From NCBI GenBank assembly GCA_041659565.1, contig JBAZXZ010000005.1:74889-138888 (forward strand): 64,000 bases of DNA, read 5' to 3'. The position numbers and the translations under genes were made by a program. Within the stretch, counting starts at the first letter, position 1; every line of letters begins with the position of its first letter. Under the pieces are notes generated by a model. The model did not search any database. It was not told the DNA's origin and was given only the letters and a program-made list of their open reading frames with translations. This document shows, piece after piece, positions 32,489-42,713 of the stretch. This DNA is from Altimarinus sp041659565. Its GTDB lineage: Bacteria; Patescibacteriota; Gracilibacteria; BD1-5; UBA6164.

Positions 32489-34162
32489 ATGAACGAGACA
32501 ATTCCAAAATCAACTATAGATGTATGAGAATCACATACAGATAAGTCAAGTTATGAGTCTAACAAAAATAGATATATAGAACTATATAATCAAGATAATA
32601 GATTTTCTAATTTACTTGATATACAACAATCCTTTACAAACAAAGTTGATTTAGATAAAAGCAGAGAAATACAAAAAATCAATTATGAAGTAAGAGATTG
32701 ATTGGATAAAGAAGCTCTAGTAAATGAAGCAAAAACTATTCTTTATGAGAAACTAGAAATAAATGAAAATCAAGAGAAAAATACTCAAATAAACAACTTT
32801 TTAAAATGAGTAGTTGATGAACTTGTTATATGAAATTATGAACTTGCTATAGAGATATACAATACAAAATGAAAAATCATAGTGGATACTTTGAGACAAC
32901 TAGCAACTTGGCAATGAATGAAAAAACTAGCAATATCTCTATGAGAATCTCTATGAGATCTATTTACCTGAGATGCATACGAAAAATGAAAATCAGTGGC
33001 ACAATTGTGATTAATCTCATCTGGAACCTGATTGTCTGTATCTGTATGAAAAAAATGATTAAAACTTTGAATGAGAGAATTAGTAAGCTATAGATTACAT
33101 AAAGAAAATATAGTTACAAATCCAGAAATTAAATGAATTATAACAAAAACTACAAGTCGTATAGATAATATAATTCCAAAAAAAGAACTTGATTTTGAAT
33201 CTATGCTTGTAGATGATATAGTCAGACTTTGAGATCAAGACAGGTTGGAAGCTGGAAGTATTTATTTACAAAGACAATTAAATCCAGTAGAACAAAAAGC
33301 TATATTGGATGCTCATAAAGTATGAGATATAAATGAAAATCTGAAATATAATTTTTGAGATTTGAAAAAAAAGTATACAATATTAAAAGAAGCAGGTTTA
33401 GATGATAATGATACAAGGATACTTATGGAAAAATGAATTTGTGGAAAAGATAAATTACCTAGTTTTGACTCTTTATATTCTCAACCAAAATATAGTTTTT
33501 TAGAACAATATAAAGAAATATTGTGAGAAAATATAAGTATAGATGATATAGTTTGAGAATGAACACAAGCTATAATAATGAGACATCCAACCAACGAAAA
33601 TCTAGTAATCAAGATAGCAAAACCTGGAGAAGTAGATGATATAATGCAAGAATTTAAAAATCATAATTTATTTTATGAAAAAATAAAAGAATGAAAAAGA
33701 GAATGATTAATTGACATACAAATTAGAGTTCCTTATGTAATTAAATGAGAAAGTGACTGATACTTTTTTATAGAAAAAGTAGATTGACAAAGTCTATATT
33801 CAAAAACACTTATTGATAGATATATAGATAAATTAAGTCCTCAAGAACTAGAACAAATATGAAAATTGGCAGATAAACAAGTAAGAGAATTTTTAAAGAA
33901 AAAATTTGATAAACCCGACTCACATCTAGACCAAATAATTGAAGATTATTCTACTGATTATTTATCAGATTTGCTTTGATTGGGTTATAAATATAGAAAA
34001 GAAACTTGAAAGATATGATGAACCCCTCTAGATAATGCAATAAAAATTTTGAGATCAGATGGTATATCGCACAATGATTTACACTCTGGAAATGTTATGA
34101 TAGATAGAAATAAAAATATCTATATAATAGATTTTGGAAGAATAAAAGAATTTAATAAATAA
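32489..34162 (+). CDS. Protein kinase-like (ABC1/RIO/APH fold) protein with long N-terminal region
   Basis: 557 aa. Residues 1-340 are a largely helical region of no known family, with a charged start (NETIPKSTIDVGESHTDK) and a hydrophobic GLISSGTGLSVSVG patch. The C-terminal 200 residues have a kinase fold: a glycine-rich IVGEGTQAIIMRHP with ENLVIKIAKPGE (the ATP lysine), the catalytic loop HNDLHSGN (528-535, D530 and N535) and IIDFGR (D548). The H-x-D-L-H-x-G-N loop is closest to ABC1/Ubi and APH kinases. The target is unknown; the gene after it starts 10 bases downstream and may be the partner. Catalytic residues are complete. Confidence 0.8.
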
Positions 34163-34172
34163 TCATATAATT

Positions 34173-34694
34173 ATGAATATAGTAAGAAAAGATACAAGAG
34201 AATTAACAGATGTTAATCCGATAAATTATCAAGCAGAAGATATAGTCTTTTATGAAATGAAAATTACTTGAAATTATGCTTGAGATATAGAAGATATGTT
34301 AAAGTGAAATTGAAATCTTATAAATTTTAATTTTACGAAGATACAATTAAATTGAAATATAGAAATTTTTGATATGTGATGAAATTTTTTCGTAGTTGAA
34401 TATACTGATAAACAGGCAAGAGATAACGATATAAATTTATTGAAACAAAACTTTATAGAAAGTGGTAAATTTGCAAAAGAACTAGAAGAAAAAAGACAGA
34501 TTCCTGAGTTTGAAGGGTATTTTGATTATAATTGAAAATCCTATGCAATAGTAAATGGATTAAATAAGCTTACAGACGAGATAAACCCTAGTTTATGAAT
34601 ATATAAATGAGTGGTAGTAAATCCTACTAGATACTTTGAAACAGCTAGAGAGGTAGATTGAGTAAGATGACAAATAAGTGATATAGTAAAATAA
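34173..34694 (+). CDS. Hypothetical protein, operon partner of the kinase-like gene
   Basis: 173 aa, no family recognised. It starts MNIVRKDTRELTDVNPINYQ and alternates beta strands and turns (EDIVFYEMKITGNYAGDI, NGNIEIFDMGGNFFVVEYT), with a helix in the middle (NFIESGKFAKELEEKRQI). There is no signal peptide or membrane span, so it is cytosolic. It starts ten bases after the kinase-like gene and shares its promoter; it ends at a perfect palindromic terminator. A substrate or adaptor of the kinase is the simplest guess but nothing in the sequence shows it. Confidence 0.65.
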
Positions 34695-34730
34695 GAGATA
34701 AATGAAATTTCATTTATCTCTTATTTTTTG
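34692..34730. terminator. Terminator, perfect 32-base palindrome
   Basis: TAAGAGATAAATGAAA paired with TTTCATTTATCTCTTA (34692-34723) followed by a T run. The stop codon of the preceding gene is the first three bases of the stem; it also serves the convergent gene at 34746. Confidence 0.9.
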
Positions 34731-34745
34731 GAAACTAGAGAAAGA

Positions 34746-36890
34746 TTATTTTTTATAAACCTTTACATAATCAATTATATTATTCCATTGATTCAGATAG
34801 TTTGTTCAAGTATAAAAATTTCAAATATATAATCATTGAGAAAATTCAATTGAAGCTCCTGTGTTAAAAGTTCATTTATTTTCTCAGTCAATTAGTAAAT
34901 TATAATCATTTCATAATTTTGTAGCTATAACTTTATGAAAAATTCAATCAAGGTTATTGTCAAAATTAGGATAAATAGAAGTAGTAGTTGGATTTTGTAA
35001 ATATAAATAATTTAAATTGGATAAATACGATTTATATTTATCTAATTGAAACAAATATCTTGTAGAATTATTTACTGTTGGAGTTCTTACACTCATCTCA
35101 ATTGCAAAGTTAGGTCATAAATTTAAAGAGTCTAAACCTGTATATTTAATGTAATCAGCAATAGTTGTTCAACTTCATATAAATACTCACTTAACTCAAT
35201 CTATATCACAAAAAGAATTTGTTGTTTCACATCAGTTTGGAAAACTTTCTCAATTATTATCATTAACAGAATCACGGATACCACTAGAATATAGAACTAT
35301 ACTTTCACCACCTTGCCTATACATACTCAAATCCCCAGCCACATTATACGGAGCATAAGCAACTAGAGTATATCAACTAGCTACTAGACTTGCATCTTGT
35401 TCCACACATCAAGCTGTTCAAAAATCTAATTCTCATAATTCACATTTAGAACTATAACTCAAAGTAGTAGTTACACTTACTGATTTTGTACAATTATCAA
35501 TAGAAGCACAGATTTTGATTTCTTGAGTTCCTGTTAATCAAGTCATAGTCAGTATGTTGTTTGACCATTGCAAGTTGTTTGTTATTTCACTATTTGCTCA
35601 AGTCATTACTTTCATATGTATTCCAGAAAAACTACTAGGTAATTCCAAAACAACTTTACCAGGAATTATAGATTTGATTTGTGGTTGTATATTTGATAGA
35701 CTTTCATTTTCTTGGAGAGTTGGTACTGTGATATAAGGGGACTCATAAATATATGCTTCTCAAAAACTTATTCAATTTCAACTTGTAATTGTTTTTGAAG
35801 TTAAATTAGTTACTGCTCATACTGAAAAACTTCCAGTTGATACAGTTTCATTTGATTTAAGGGTATCAATTATATCTTTTATATTTGTATTAGACTCAAT
35901 CTTAAATACTTCTACACTTCAAGTCTGTACACTTACTTTAGTATTCATACTTAAACTATCTTTACTCACTCCAAATATAGTTCCTCTAACTGCAGCCTCT
36001 GTATCTGTTGTGTATATTTCAAATTCTGAATTTGGATCTAGTTTAGAAGTCTTTGTCCAGATTGTACCATAATCAAGTGCTAATTGTATTTTTGTAAATA
36101 GATTATTTTCATCTTTGTAAACCATATTAGCTAGTGTAAGTTTACTTGCTTTATCGTGGTCTCACAAGTATGATTTACTTCAATCACTGTAATATATTTG
36201 TGCTTCAGATCAAGCATTTACTTCTATTGTATCTCAAGCTTTTAATTCATTGTTTGTTATCCAATTATTATCTACCACAATACCATTTACTTTTACACTA
36301 CCAATAGCTCCACTCATACTTCATATTTTTCATTTGATTATTCTCTCATCTGGATTGTATGGAAAGTTTTTTGTTGAACTATCGTATACAAAATCTGGTC
36401 AGTTGTATTCTCTTATCAGATTATATGGACCCGTTTCTCCAGTATAATCTCATACTACTTTTGATTCATAAACACCATTTTTTACATTTACTCCTGCTAT
36501 TTCAAAATAAAGTCATCAAGTCAGAGTCTTTGCATAAGCATAGTATTGGTTTGTTCTAGGGTCAACAGGTAAGTATCCAAGGTATTTTTTAGGGATTGTA
36601 TCATCAGTGATAAATCCAGCCACAGCAAAAGCAGTAGGATCATCATAATGCACATAATTAGAAGCATCATCAAAATATTTCCCATTTCACTTTGGATCAG
36701 GAAGTGTCTGAGTCTCACTTTTATATGCTTCAAGTGAATTTTGAAGAGTCTGAATATCACTTGTTATCTTACTATTTTTAGATCTCTCAGTATAATTATT
36801 GTTTATACTGATTCATATAACAGAAATCAGAGCTATTATCGAGATAACAACAATTAGTTCTACAAAGGAGAAGGCTTTTTTATTGTTCAT
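34746..36890 (-). CDS. Prepilin-anchored protein with FecR-like and LamG-like domains
   Basis: 714 aa. The N-terminus NNKKAFSFVELIVVISIIAL is a prepilin peptidase signal with the helix and +5 glutamate. A pilin-like head follows (QTLQNSLEAYKSETQTLPDP, up to about 130). Around residues 255-330 a FecR-type domain appears (TKIQLALDYGTIWTKTSKL, FEIYTTDTEAAVRGTIFGV). The C-terminal 180 residues look like a LamG/concanavalin fold (FAIEMSVRTPTVNNSTRYLF, GIFHKVIATKLGNDYNLLID). Joining a pilin helix, a FecR domain and a lectin-like module suggests a pilus-displayed binding protein. Stands alone; the 276-base upstream region is full of repeats. Confidence 0.8.
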
Positions 36891-36925
36891 ATGGTAGGGG
36901 TTAGGAAATAGAAGTGGGGCTATGT

Positions 36926-37170
36926 TGTCATTCCTGAGTGATAACGAATGATTCATTAAACAAGGATAATATCATAAACAATGCTTAAGGGATTCTTCGG
37001 TAAAAAACCTCAGAATGACAGGACTTTAATGTTTAAGGATTCTTCGGTAAAAAACCTCAGAATGACAGGACTTTAATGTTTAAGGATTCTTCGGTAAAAA
37101 ACCTCAGAATGACAGGGGTAATATAAAGTAGTTATGTTGTCATCCTGAGTGATAACGAAGGATCCCTTAA
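36926..37170. repeat. GTCAT inverted-repeat cluster with a 47-nt tandem repeat
   Basis: Starts TGTCATTCCTGAG and ends with a second left arm (GTCATCCTGAGTGATAACG). Inside, a 47-base unit beginning GGATTCTTCGGTAAAAAACC is repeated at 36990, 37037 and 37084. The stop codon of the downstream GIY-YIG gene (37167-37169) lies in the last arm. Confidence 0.8.
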
Positions 37171-37451
37171 GAGTGGTTTATAGACAAATCTAGCCAATTT
37201 GGGTTAATACTTTTTATTAGGTCTTCTTTCTTTTTTCTAAGTAATCATTTTAATTGTTTTTCTCGTTCAATTGCACTGATAATATTATTTGTATTTTCAA
37301 AATACACAAGTTTATTACAATTATATTTTTTTGTAAATCATTCTATTAATCAATTTTTATGCTCGGAAATTCGTCTTTCTAAATTATTTGTTACTCATAT
37401 ATACAATGTTCCTGAATTACTTGCTAATATATAAACATAATAATTTTTCAT
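37167..37451 (-). CDS. GIY-YIG domain endonuclease (YhbQ/UPF0213-like)
   Basis: 94 aa. The start MKNYYVYILASNSGTLYIGVTNNLERRISEHKNG carries the two-part GIY-YIG core as YVY and YIG, with R27 and the EH turn, and IEREKQLKGLLRKKKEDLI is the usual second half. Length equals the standalone single-domain group, thought to act on DNA, though the cell function is not settled. Its 3' end lies in an inverted repeat, as in many genomes where these small nucleases accompany repeats. Confidence 0.92.
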
Positions 37452-37470
37452 TTTTGCTTACTATTAATGT

Positions 37471-37560
37471 TTAAGGGATTCTTCGCAAAAGCTCAGAATG
37501 ACAGGGGGGATATCAGTATATTTTAATTACAGTTAATTATATAGGTTATTTTGAAAAATC
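37471..37560. repeat. GTCAT half-element plus third copy of the 44-nt repeat
   Basis: TTAAGGGATTCTTCGC...CTCAGAATGACA (37471-37505) followed by TATATTTTAATTACAG...AAAAATC (37517-37560), the same arrangement as at 30550-30616. Confidence 0.7.
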
Positions 37561-37659
37561 AAATTATGTGTAAAAAATTAGATATTGTTTATTTTTATTG
37601 TTTGTTTATCAAAGGAAAAAGGATGATTTTTGAAAAAAATACAAATCCCAACAATTTTC

Positions 37660-37688
37660 TTGACAAAACACTATAACTTTGGTAAAAT
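37660..37688 (+). promoter_or_regulatory. Sigma70-type promoter
   Basis: TTGACA (37660-37665), 17-base spacer, TAAAAT (37683-37688), 34 bases before the start of the repeat-containing protein. Confidence 0.8.
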
Positions 37689-37722
37689 ACTGACATAGTT
37701 TATTATTTAATTCAAAATAATT

Positions 37723-38541
37723 ATGGCTGATACATCTAAAAATTCAAATATACAAACTCAAGTTTCTGAAACTCCTGAATCTCAAACAGAAACAACAAAA
37801 AACCAACTTTGATCTTTAAGAGATAAAGTTAAAAGTAAAGTTTTACCATTAACACTTGCTTGAGCTATTTTAGCTCATTGAGTAAATGCTCCTGATTCAC
37901 AAGCAAATCCTATAGATGTACAAGATAAACCAGGTGTTACTCAAGTTATTGATACAAGTAAACAACAAAAAGATCAACTGAAAGCTGAAGTTCAAGATAA
38001 AGTTGCGGAGAAGGAGATTAGTGATTATTATAAAGATAAAAAATGATGAGATAAAGTAATAGCAAAATATAATTCTCTACAAGATAGTCATAAAACAAGA
38101 GTTTTGGATTATTATAAAAATCTAGATTGAAAACCTATGAAAGCTGTTTCTAATCTAGTAACAGTTTTTAATAATGTACAACTTTGATTAAAATTTGTTG
38201 ATAAATATAAAAAAACTGGTGAGGTTTGAGATATGCCAAAAACTATAGAAAGTGCATTAGTTTTTATCTGAGATTTTGATCCAAATTGACAAAATATATT
38301 TACAAAAGAAGAACTTTGAATGTTTGATGTAGTTGATAAAACAGTATTAGGGCTTATTGATAGTAAAATTGCTGAAGGTGAAAAAACTATTGCTGAAGGT
38401 GAAAAAACTATTGCTGAAGGTGAAAAAACTATTGCTGAAGGTGAAAAAACTATTGCTGAAGGTAGAAAAACTATTACTAAATTAGAAGAACAAATAAGAT
38501 TTCTTGATAAGTTCAATAAAGCTCTTTCTAATATTAATTAA
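37723..38541 (+). CDS. Hypothetical protein with IAEGEKT heptad repeats
   Basis: 272 aa. A polar N-terminus (ADTSKNSNIQTQVSETPESQ) and a basic patch (RDKVKSKV) precede one hydrophobic segment (LPLTLAGAILAHGVNA, about 40-55), which could be a signal anchor. The middle is charged and helical (KAEVQDKVAEKEISDYYKDKK). Near the C-terminus five heptads IAEGEKT are encoded by exact 21-base tandem repeats (about 38368-38472), giving a coiled coil that ends LEEQIRFLDKFNKAL. No family recognised. Copy number of the repeat is likely to vary between strains. It has a good promoter; the next gene has its own. Confidence 0.7.
38368..38472 (+). repeat. 21-nt coding tandem repeat, five copies
   Basis: Unit ATTGCTGAAGGTGAAAAAAC plus T, encoding IAEGEKT in frame; the fifth copy has one change (GAAAAA to AGAAAA). 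Confidence 0.95.
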
Positions 38542-38559
38542 TAATAAAATTTTCATTTT

Positions 38560-38610
38560 TTGATTTAAAAAATAAATTGTGGTACAATTAATATATTGTA
38601 CCCTTTTTTA
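38560..38610 (+). promoter_or_regulatory. Promoter overlapping a hairpin
   Basis: TTGATT (38560-38565), 17-base spacer, TACAAT (38583-38588). The -10 lies in a hairpin GGTACAAT / ATTGTACC (38581-38602) followed by a T run. The hairpin may end transcription from the preceding gene, act as an operator, or both. Confidence 0.55.
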
Positions 38611-38617
38611 TTAAATT

Positions 38618-40435
38618 ATGGGAGAATTAAATCAATCATTAGATATATCTGATACACAAAAAGTGTCAAACATAGAAACTAATGAAAATCCTGAACTTAA
38701 GCAAAAACTTGATACTATAAAAAACTCTCCATTAAAAGAGTTATTTTGATTTGATAAGTTTTTAAATTATCTATCAAATCAAAAAGATAGTACTAAACTT
38801 GATAATGTAATTGTTTTATTAGAATCATCTAAGTGAAGAGAACAGGTTATAGAATATTTTGATGTAGATAATGAAGATGAATGAAAAGGTTTTTTTACAG
38901 ATGAAACATATAATCAATTTGAAATTTTTTTTAAAGATATTATAAAAAAAATTAAAGTAGATAAAATCACAACTAAAGTAGATAAAATCACAACTAAAGT
39001 AGATAAAATCACAACTAAAGTAGATAAAATCACAACTAAAGTAGGTGAAACTACAAATGAAGTAAAGGAAAAGGAAAAGGAAAAAGAAAAAAAATATGAT
39101 GAAACAATTATATTATTAAATAATCATGCTGAAAAACATCCAAAACTTAAAAAATTACTTGCTGATATTGATAATCCAGAAAAAAATACTGATGATAAAA
39201 TTGATTTCTTAGGAAAAAATGAAAAAGAAATCTTTAATATATTATTTGAAGATGCTAAACAAACTTGAAATTATAAAGATGTTAAAATTGTAGCTGATAA
39301 TTTTCTATCTTTAAATATCATTAGTCAAGATAGACATGATGAAATCTATGATAAAATAATTAAGTCAACTGAACAAGAAAGTAATTCAAAATCATTCGAA
39401 TATACAGATGAAGACAAATTACTTCCAAGCTACGACAAGAGATGAGATACTTTAGTAAAAACTACTCCTGAATCAAAAATCACTATCAAAGATGGAAAAA
39501 TGACATGTAAATCAAATGAATCTGGATTAAAACTTGTTGATTATAACTCTCTAGATGAAGAATGAAAAGCCTTTGCAGAAAAAACAAAGTTTCAAACAGA
39601 AGAAAAAGAACTAAATTGAGAATTAGGTGATAATGAAATAAAAAGAAAATTTTTAGATCAAATATTATGAATAATCTGAAACAGAGATCCTAATTCAATT
39701 TCATCTTCAGAAATAAATTTTTTAACATCAGAAATAAGTGACAAATTCCCATTATTGAAAGATACAATTACAAGTATTAATCAAAGTAATGAATCATCTA
39801 GCAAAAAAATAGAATATCTAATAAAAATGCTTTATGCAAATATAACTTGAACAACAAATATCACAGAATTAGAGTGAAAAGACCTAAATTATATTATATC
39901 AAACTGTAAGAAAAAACTAGAAGACAATGATAATGAAATCAATAAAAAACTAGAACAGGCAAAAAAAACAAACAAAGAACTACAACAAAAATACCCAAAC
40001 CTAGACGAAAAAACCATCCAAGACAAGATAAAATCTCAAGAAACAAGAATGCAAGATACAGTTAAATTTTGTGATAAATTTTGACTAAGTTCTCTATGAC
40101 ATATCTCATTTATCAAGAAATTTACAAGAGAAATAAACAAACAAGAAGTGATAAATCCAATCCCAGATGATCTATGAACCTGATTAGAATTTGAAAAATG
40201 ACAAAAAAAGTATTGCAAATACTTGGCTATACTATGCGGTAAAAAAGAAATAGATTTGTTTAAACCTGATATCAGCAAAGATTGAGCAGGATTGAAGTAT
40301 GGAATCACAAAAGACTATATAGAAAATCTCCTAAAATCTCGCCAAGTTTTGAGTTTCAACTGAGAATTAAAAACATTAAAGATGCAAGAGTTGATAGAAG
40401 AATGAGAAAAAGTAGATTGAATGGATTATATTTAG
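38618..40435 (+). CDS. Large hypothetical protein with KVDKITT heptad repeats
   Basis: 605 aa, soluble, highly charged, no membrane segment, no family recognised. It begins GELNQSLDISDTQKVSNIE. At about residues 113-140 a 21-base coding repeat gives KVDKITT four times, then a KEKEKEKK run. The C-terminal half is helical (KKLEQAKKTNKELQQKYPN) and ends LKTLKMQELIEEGEKVDGMD plus YI. That last 23-residue tail is found twice more in the window as separate small ORFs (47859 and 49249), together with the flanking 3' sequence. Together with the 272-aa neighbour it forms a pair of heptad-repeat proteins next to an Hsp70-like protein. Confidence 0.7.
38956..39042 (+). repeat. 21-nt coding tandem repeat, about four copies
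   Basis: Unit AAAGTAGATAAAATCACAAC plus T, coding KVDKITT in frame; the last unit has diverged to KVGETTN. Confidence 0.95.
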
Positions 40436-40478
40436 ATTATTGAGAGATTAAAAATTTGTATAATTTCTACATAATAAT

Positions 40479-40506
40479 TTGATATATATATATTATTATC
40501 TATAAT
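40479..40506 (+). promoter_or_regulatory. Promoter of the Hsp70-like gene
   Basis: TTGATA (40479-40484), 16-base spacer, TATAAT (40501-40506), 31 bases before the start codon. Confidence 0.65.
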
Positions 40507-40537
40507 TTTTTATATTACAAATAAAACTATCTTACCA

Positions 40538-41782
40538 ATGAATATTACATCCTGATTAGATTTTTGAACTACTAATTCTACTATTTGATTCAATGATTGA
40601 ATCAAAACGGAATTAATACATTTATGAACTGTGAAAAAAGAGACTAGGACTGTATTATTAATCGACGAGGAAGAAAATGAAGTTGTAGTTTGAACAGAAT
40701 GAATTGATAGGTATATTACATGAACAGAATGAAGATTACTACAGTCCCCTAAATCTTATTTGAAATCCAGAGAAGAAGTAAGAGTAGATATATTGTGAAA
40801 ATCTTGTACTCTTACTGAGGTTATATGAATAATTATAAGTAATTTTAAGAAAAAATTAGAAATAGTATTAGACTATGAAATAGATTCCGTACTGTTATGA
40901 AGACCTGTTAATTTCCATGATACAGACCAAAATCTTGATAGACTTGCTCAAGATAGATTAGAATTAGCAGCAAAAATTGCCTGATTTAAAAATATTGAGT
41001 TTCAATTGGAACCATTGGCAGCAGCTAAAAATTATCAAATAACATTAAATTCATGAATAGAAGAAAATGTATTTATTGTTGATTTATGATGATGAACAAG
41101 TGATTTCTCTATTCTTAATATGACTAATAAAAAAATGTTTGTGATTTGAAATAAAGGTATATATATTTGATGAAATGATTTTGATAAGAAATTATCCCTT
41201 AATTTCTTTTGTGAATTATTATGAAAATGAGGTACATATAAATTTTTTTGATCTGATTCAGATATTCCTTCAACTTTTTATAGGACATTGTCAGATTGGA
41301 AAAAAATTCATGAATTAGGAACTCCTAATAATAGAAATAAAATTAAAGAGTTATTTTGAAGTTCCAATGATAAAATAAAATTTTGAAGACTTAAGGATAT
41401 TGCTGAAGACTATTATTTAGGATATCAGTATTTTAAATGAGTTGAATGAACAAAAAAAATGTTATCTACATTAGATACTTTTAGTTGAAATTTTGATTTT
41501 TTTTCTAACCCATTCCATTTTGATATTTCTAGAAAAGAGTTTGAAGAAATGATATCAAATGAACTAGAATTGATTACTAAAACTATTAAAGAACTACTTC
41601 TACAATCTTGAATAAAAGCGGAAAATATAAATAAAATTTTTGTTACTTGAGGGAGTTCTTTAGTTCCAATTATTAGAGAATGTGTTAATAGTATTTTATG
41701 AAAATGAAAAATAGTTAATTGAGATACATTCTCTTCTGTATGATACTGATTAAGCCTAGAAAGTTGAGAAATTTTTAAATAA
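40538..41782 (+). CDS. Minimal Hsp70-family protein (nucleotide-binding domain only)
   Basis: 414 aa, equal to the ATPase domain of DnaK without the substrate-binding domain. Phosphate-1 motif GLDFGTTNSTI (6-16), LEPLAAAKNY (connect 1), phosphate-2 VDLGGGTSDFSI (181-192) and the adenosine motif FVTGGSSLVPIIRE (368-381) are all present. It resembles YegD-type Hsp70 proteins, whose clients are unknown. It follows two heptad-repeat proteins and may act on them (inference). A standard dnaK is not in the window. No J-domain partner nearby. Confidence 0.88.
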
Positions 41783-41863
41783 TTTTTATTTCTTATTACT
41801 GGATTAATTTCTTTAATTACCAACTATAATTATTTTATTAATAATCAATATTTAAATTTTTGA

Positions 41864-41901
41864 TTGACATATATAATATACTATATATAGTATATTATAT
41901 A
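41864..41901 (+). promoter_or_regulatory. Promoter overlapping a perfect 32-bp palindrome
   Basis: TTGACA (41864-41869) directly abuts a perfect palindrome, half-site TATATAATATACTATA (41870-41885) and its mirror to 41901. A -10 such as TATAGT (16-base spacing) lies inside it. The palindrome is therefore placed as an operator for the kdsB-like operon, 22 bases before its start. Confidence 0.75.
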
Positions 41902-41922
41902 TTTTATTTGCAGATTGAAAAT

Positions 41923-42681
41923 ATGAGCTTAAAATCTTTACTTGTTCTTCCTTGTCGCTTATGAAGTACTCGTTTACCAGAAAAACATTTAATAGAGTTA
42001 TCAAATTGAAAAACTATTTTTCAAATGGCTTATGAAAATTGCATAAAGTCTAAAGTTGATAAAGTATTAATAGCAACTGATCATGAAAAAATTTATAAAA
42101 GGGCTGAAAGTTTTACATCGGATGTTATAATGACTTCACATAAACATACAACTTGAAGTGATAGAGTTGCAGAGGTGGCAAAAATGTATCCTGATTATAA
42201 AATTATAATAAATGTTCAATGAGATGAGCCATTAATTAGTCACACAACAATTAACTCACTAATTAATAGTCTTATACATTCAACTGCTGAAACTGTTATG
42301 TGTACTGTAAGTACAAAGTTTAATTCAATAGAAGAATTAAAAAAAGCAGATAATGTAAAAGTAATAAGTGACATTAATAACAATGCAATATATTTTTCAA
42401 GAAATGTAATACCTTATAATAAAGATATATATACAGAACCCTACAATATTAATATAGATAATTATAGAAAACATTTATGAATTTATGCTTATAAAAGAGA
42501 CTTTCTATTGAAATATGTACAAATGAAACAAACATCTTTAGAAAAAACAGAGAGCTTAGAACAACTTAGAATTATTGAAAATTGATATAAAATTGGAATA
42601 ATACAAATAGAAAATGGTTGAATTTGAATTGATACACAAGAAGACTTAGATGCTATTGAATTAATATTACAAATAAAATAA
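41923..42681 (+). CDS. kdsB: CMP-Kdo synthetase (KdsB)-like cytidylyltransferase
   Basis: 252 aa, the KdsB length. Motifs: PCRLGSTRLPEKHL (10-23, family PARxxSxRLPxKxL), NVQGDEPLI (97-105), GSDRVAEVA, FSRNVIPYNKD and GIYAYKRDFLLKY, and GIGIDTQEDLDAIE at the end. KdsB activates Kdo as CMP-Kdo for LPS or capsule; related enzymes load other acid sugars. It is the first gene of a four-gene operon behind the palindromic promoter. The downstream Kdo-transferase-like gene supports an acid-sugar role. No kdsA or lpx gene is visible in the window. Confidence 0.9.
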
Positions 42682-42713
42682 CACATTTTTAATATATCTA
42701 TTAAAATAATATA

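Noticed and set aside
36990..37120. Possible CRISPR array
   Set aside because: The 47-base units are contiguous with no unique spacers, no leader and no cas genes; they are tandem copies of an inverted-repeat arm.
38112..38516. 134-codon minus-strand reading frame with repeated FSPSAIV units
   Set aside because: Antisense shadow of the 21-nt coding repeat of the plus-strand gene, which has promoter and normal composition.
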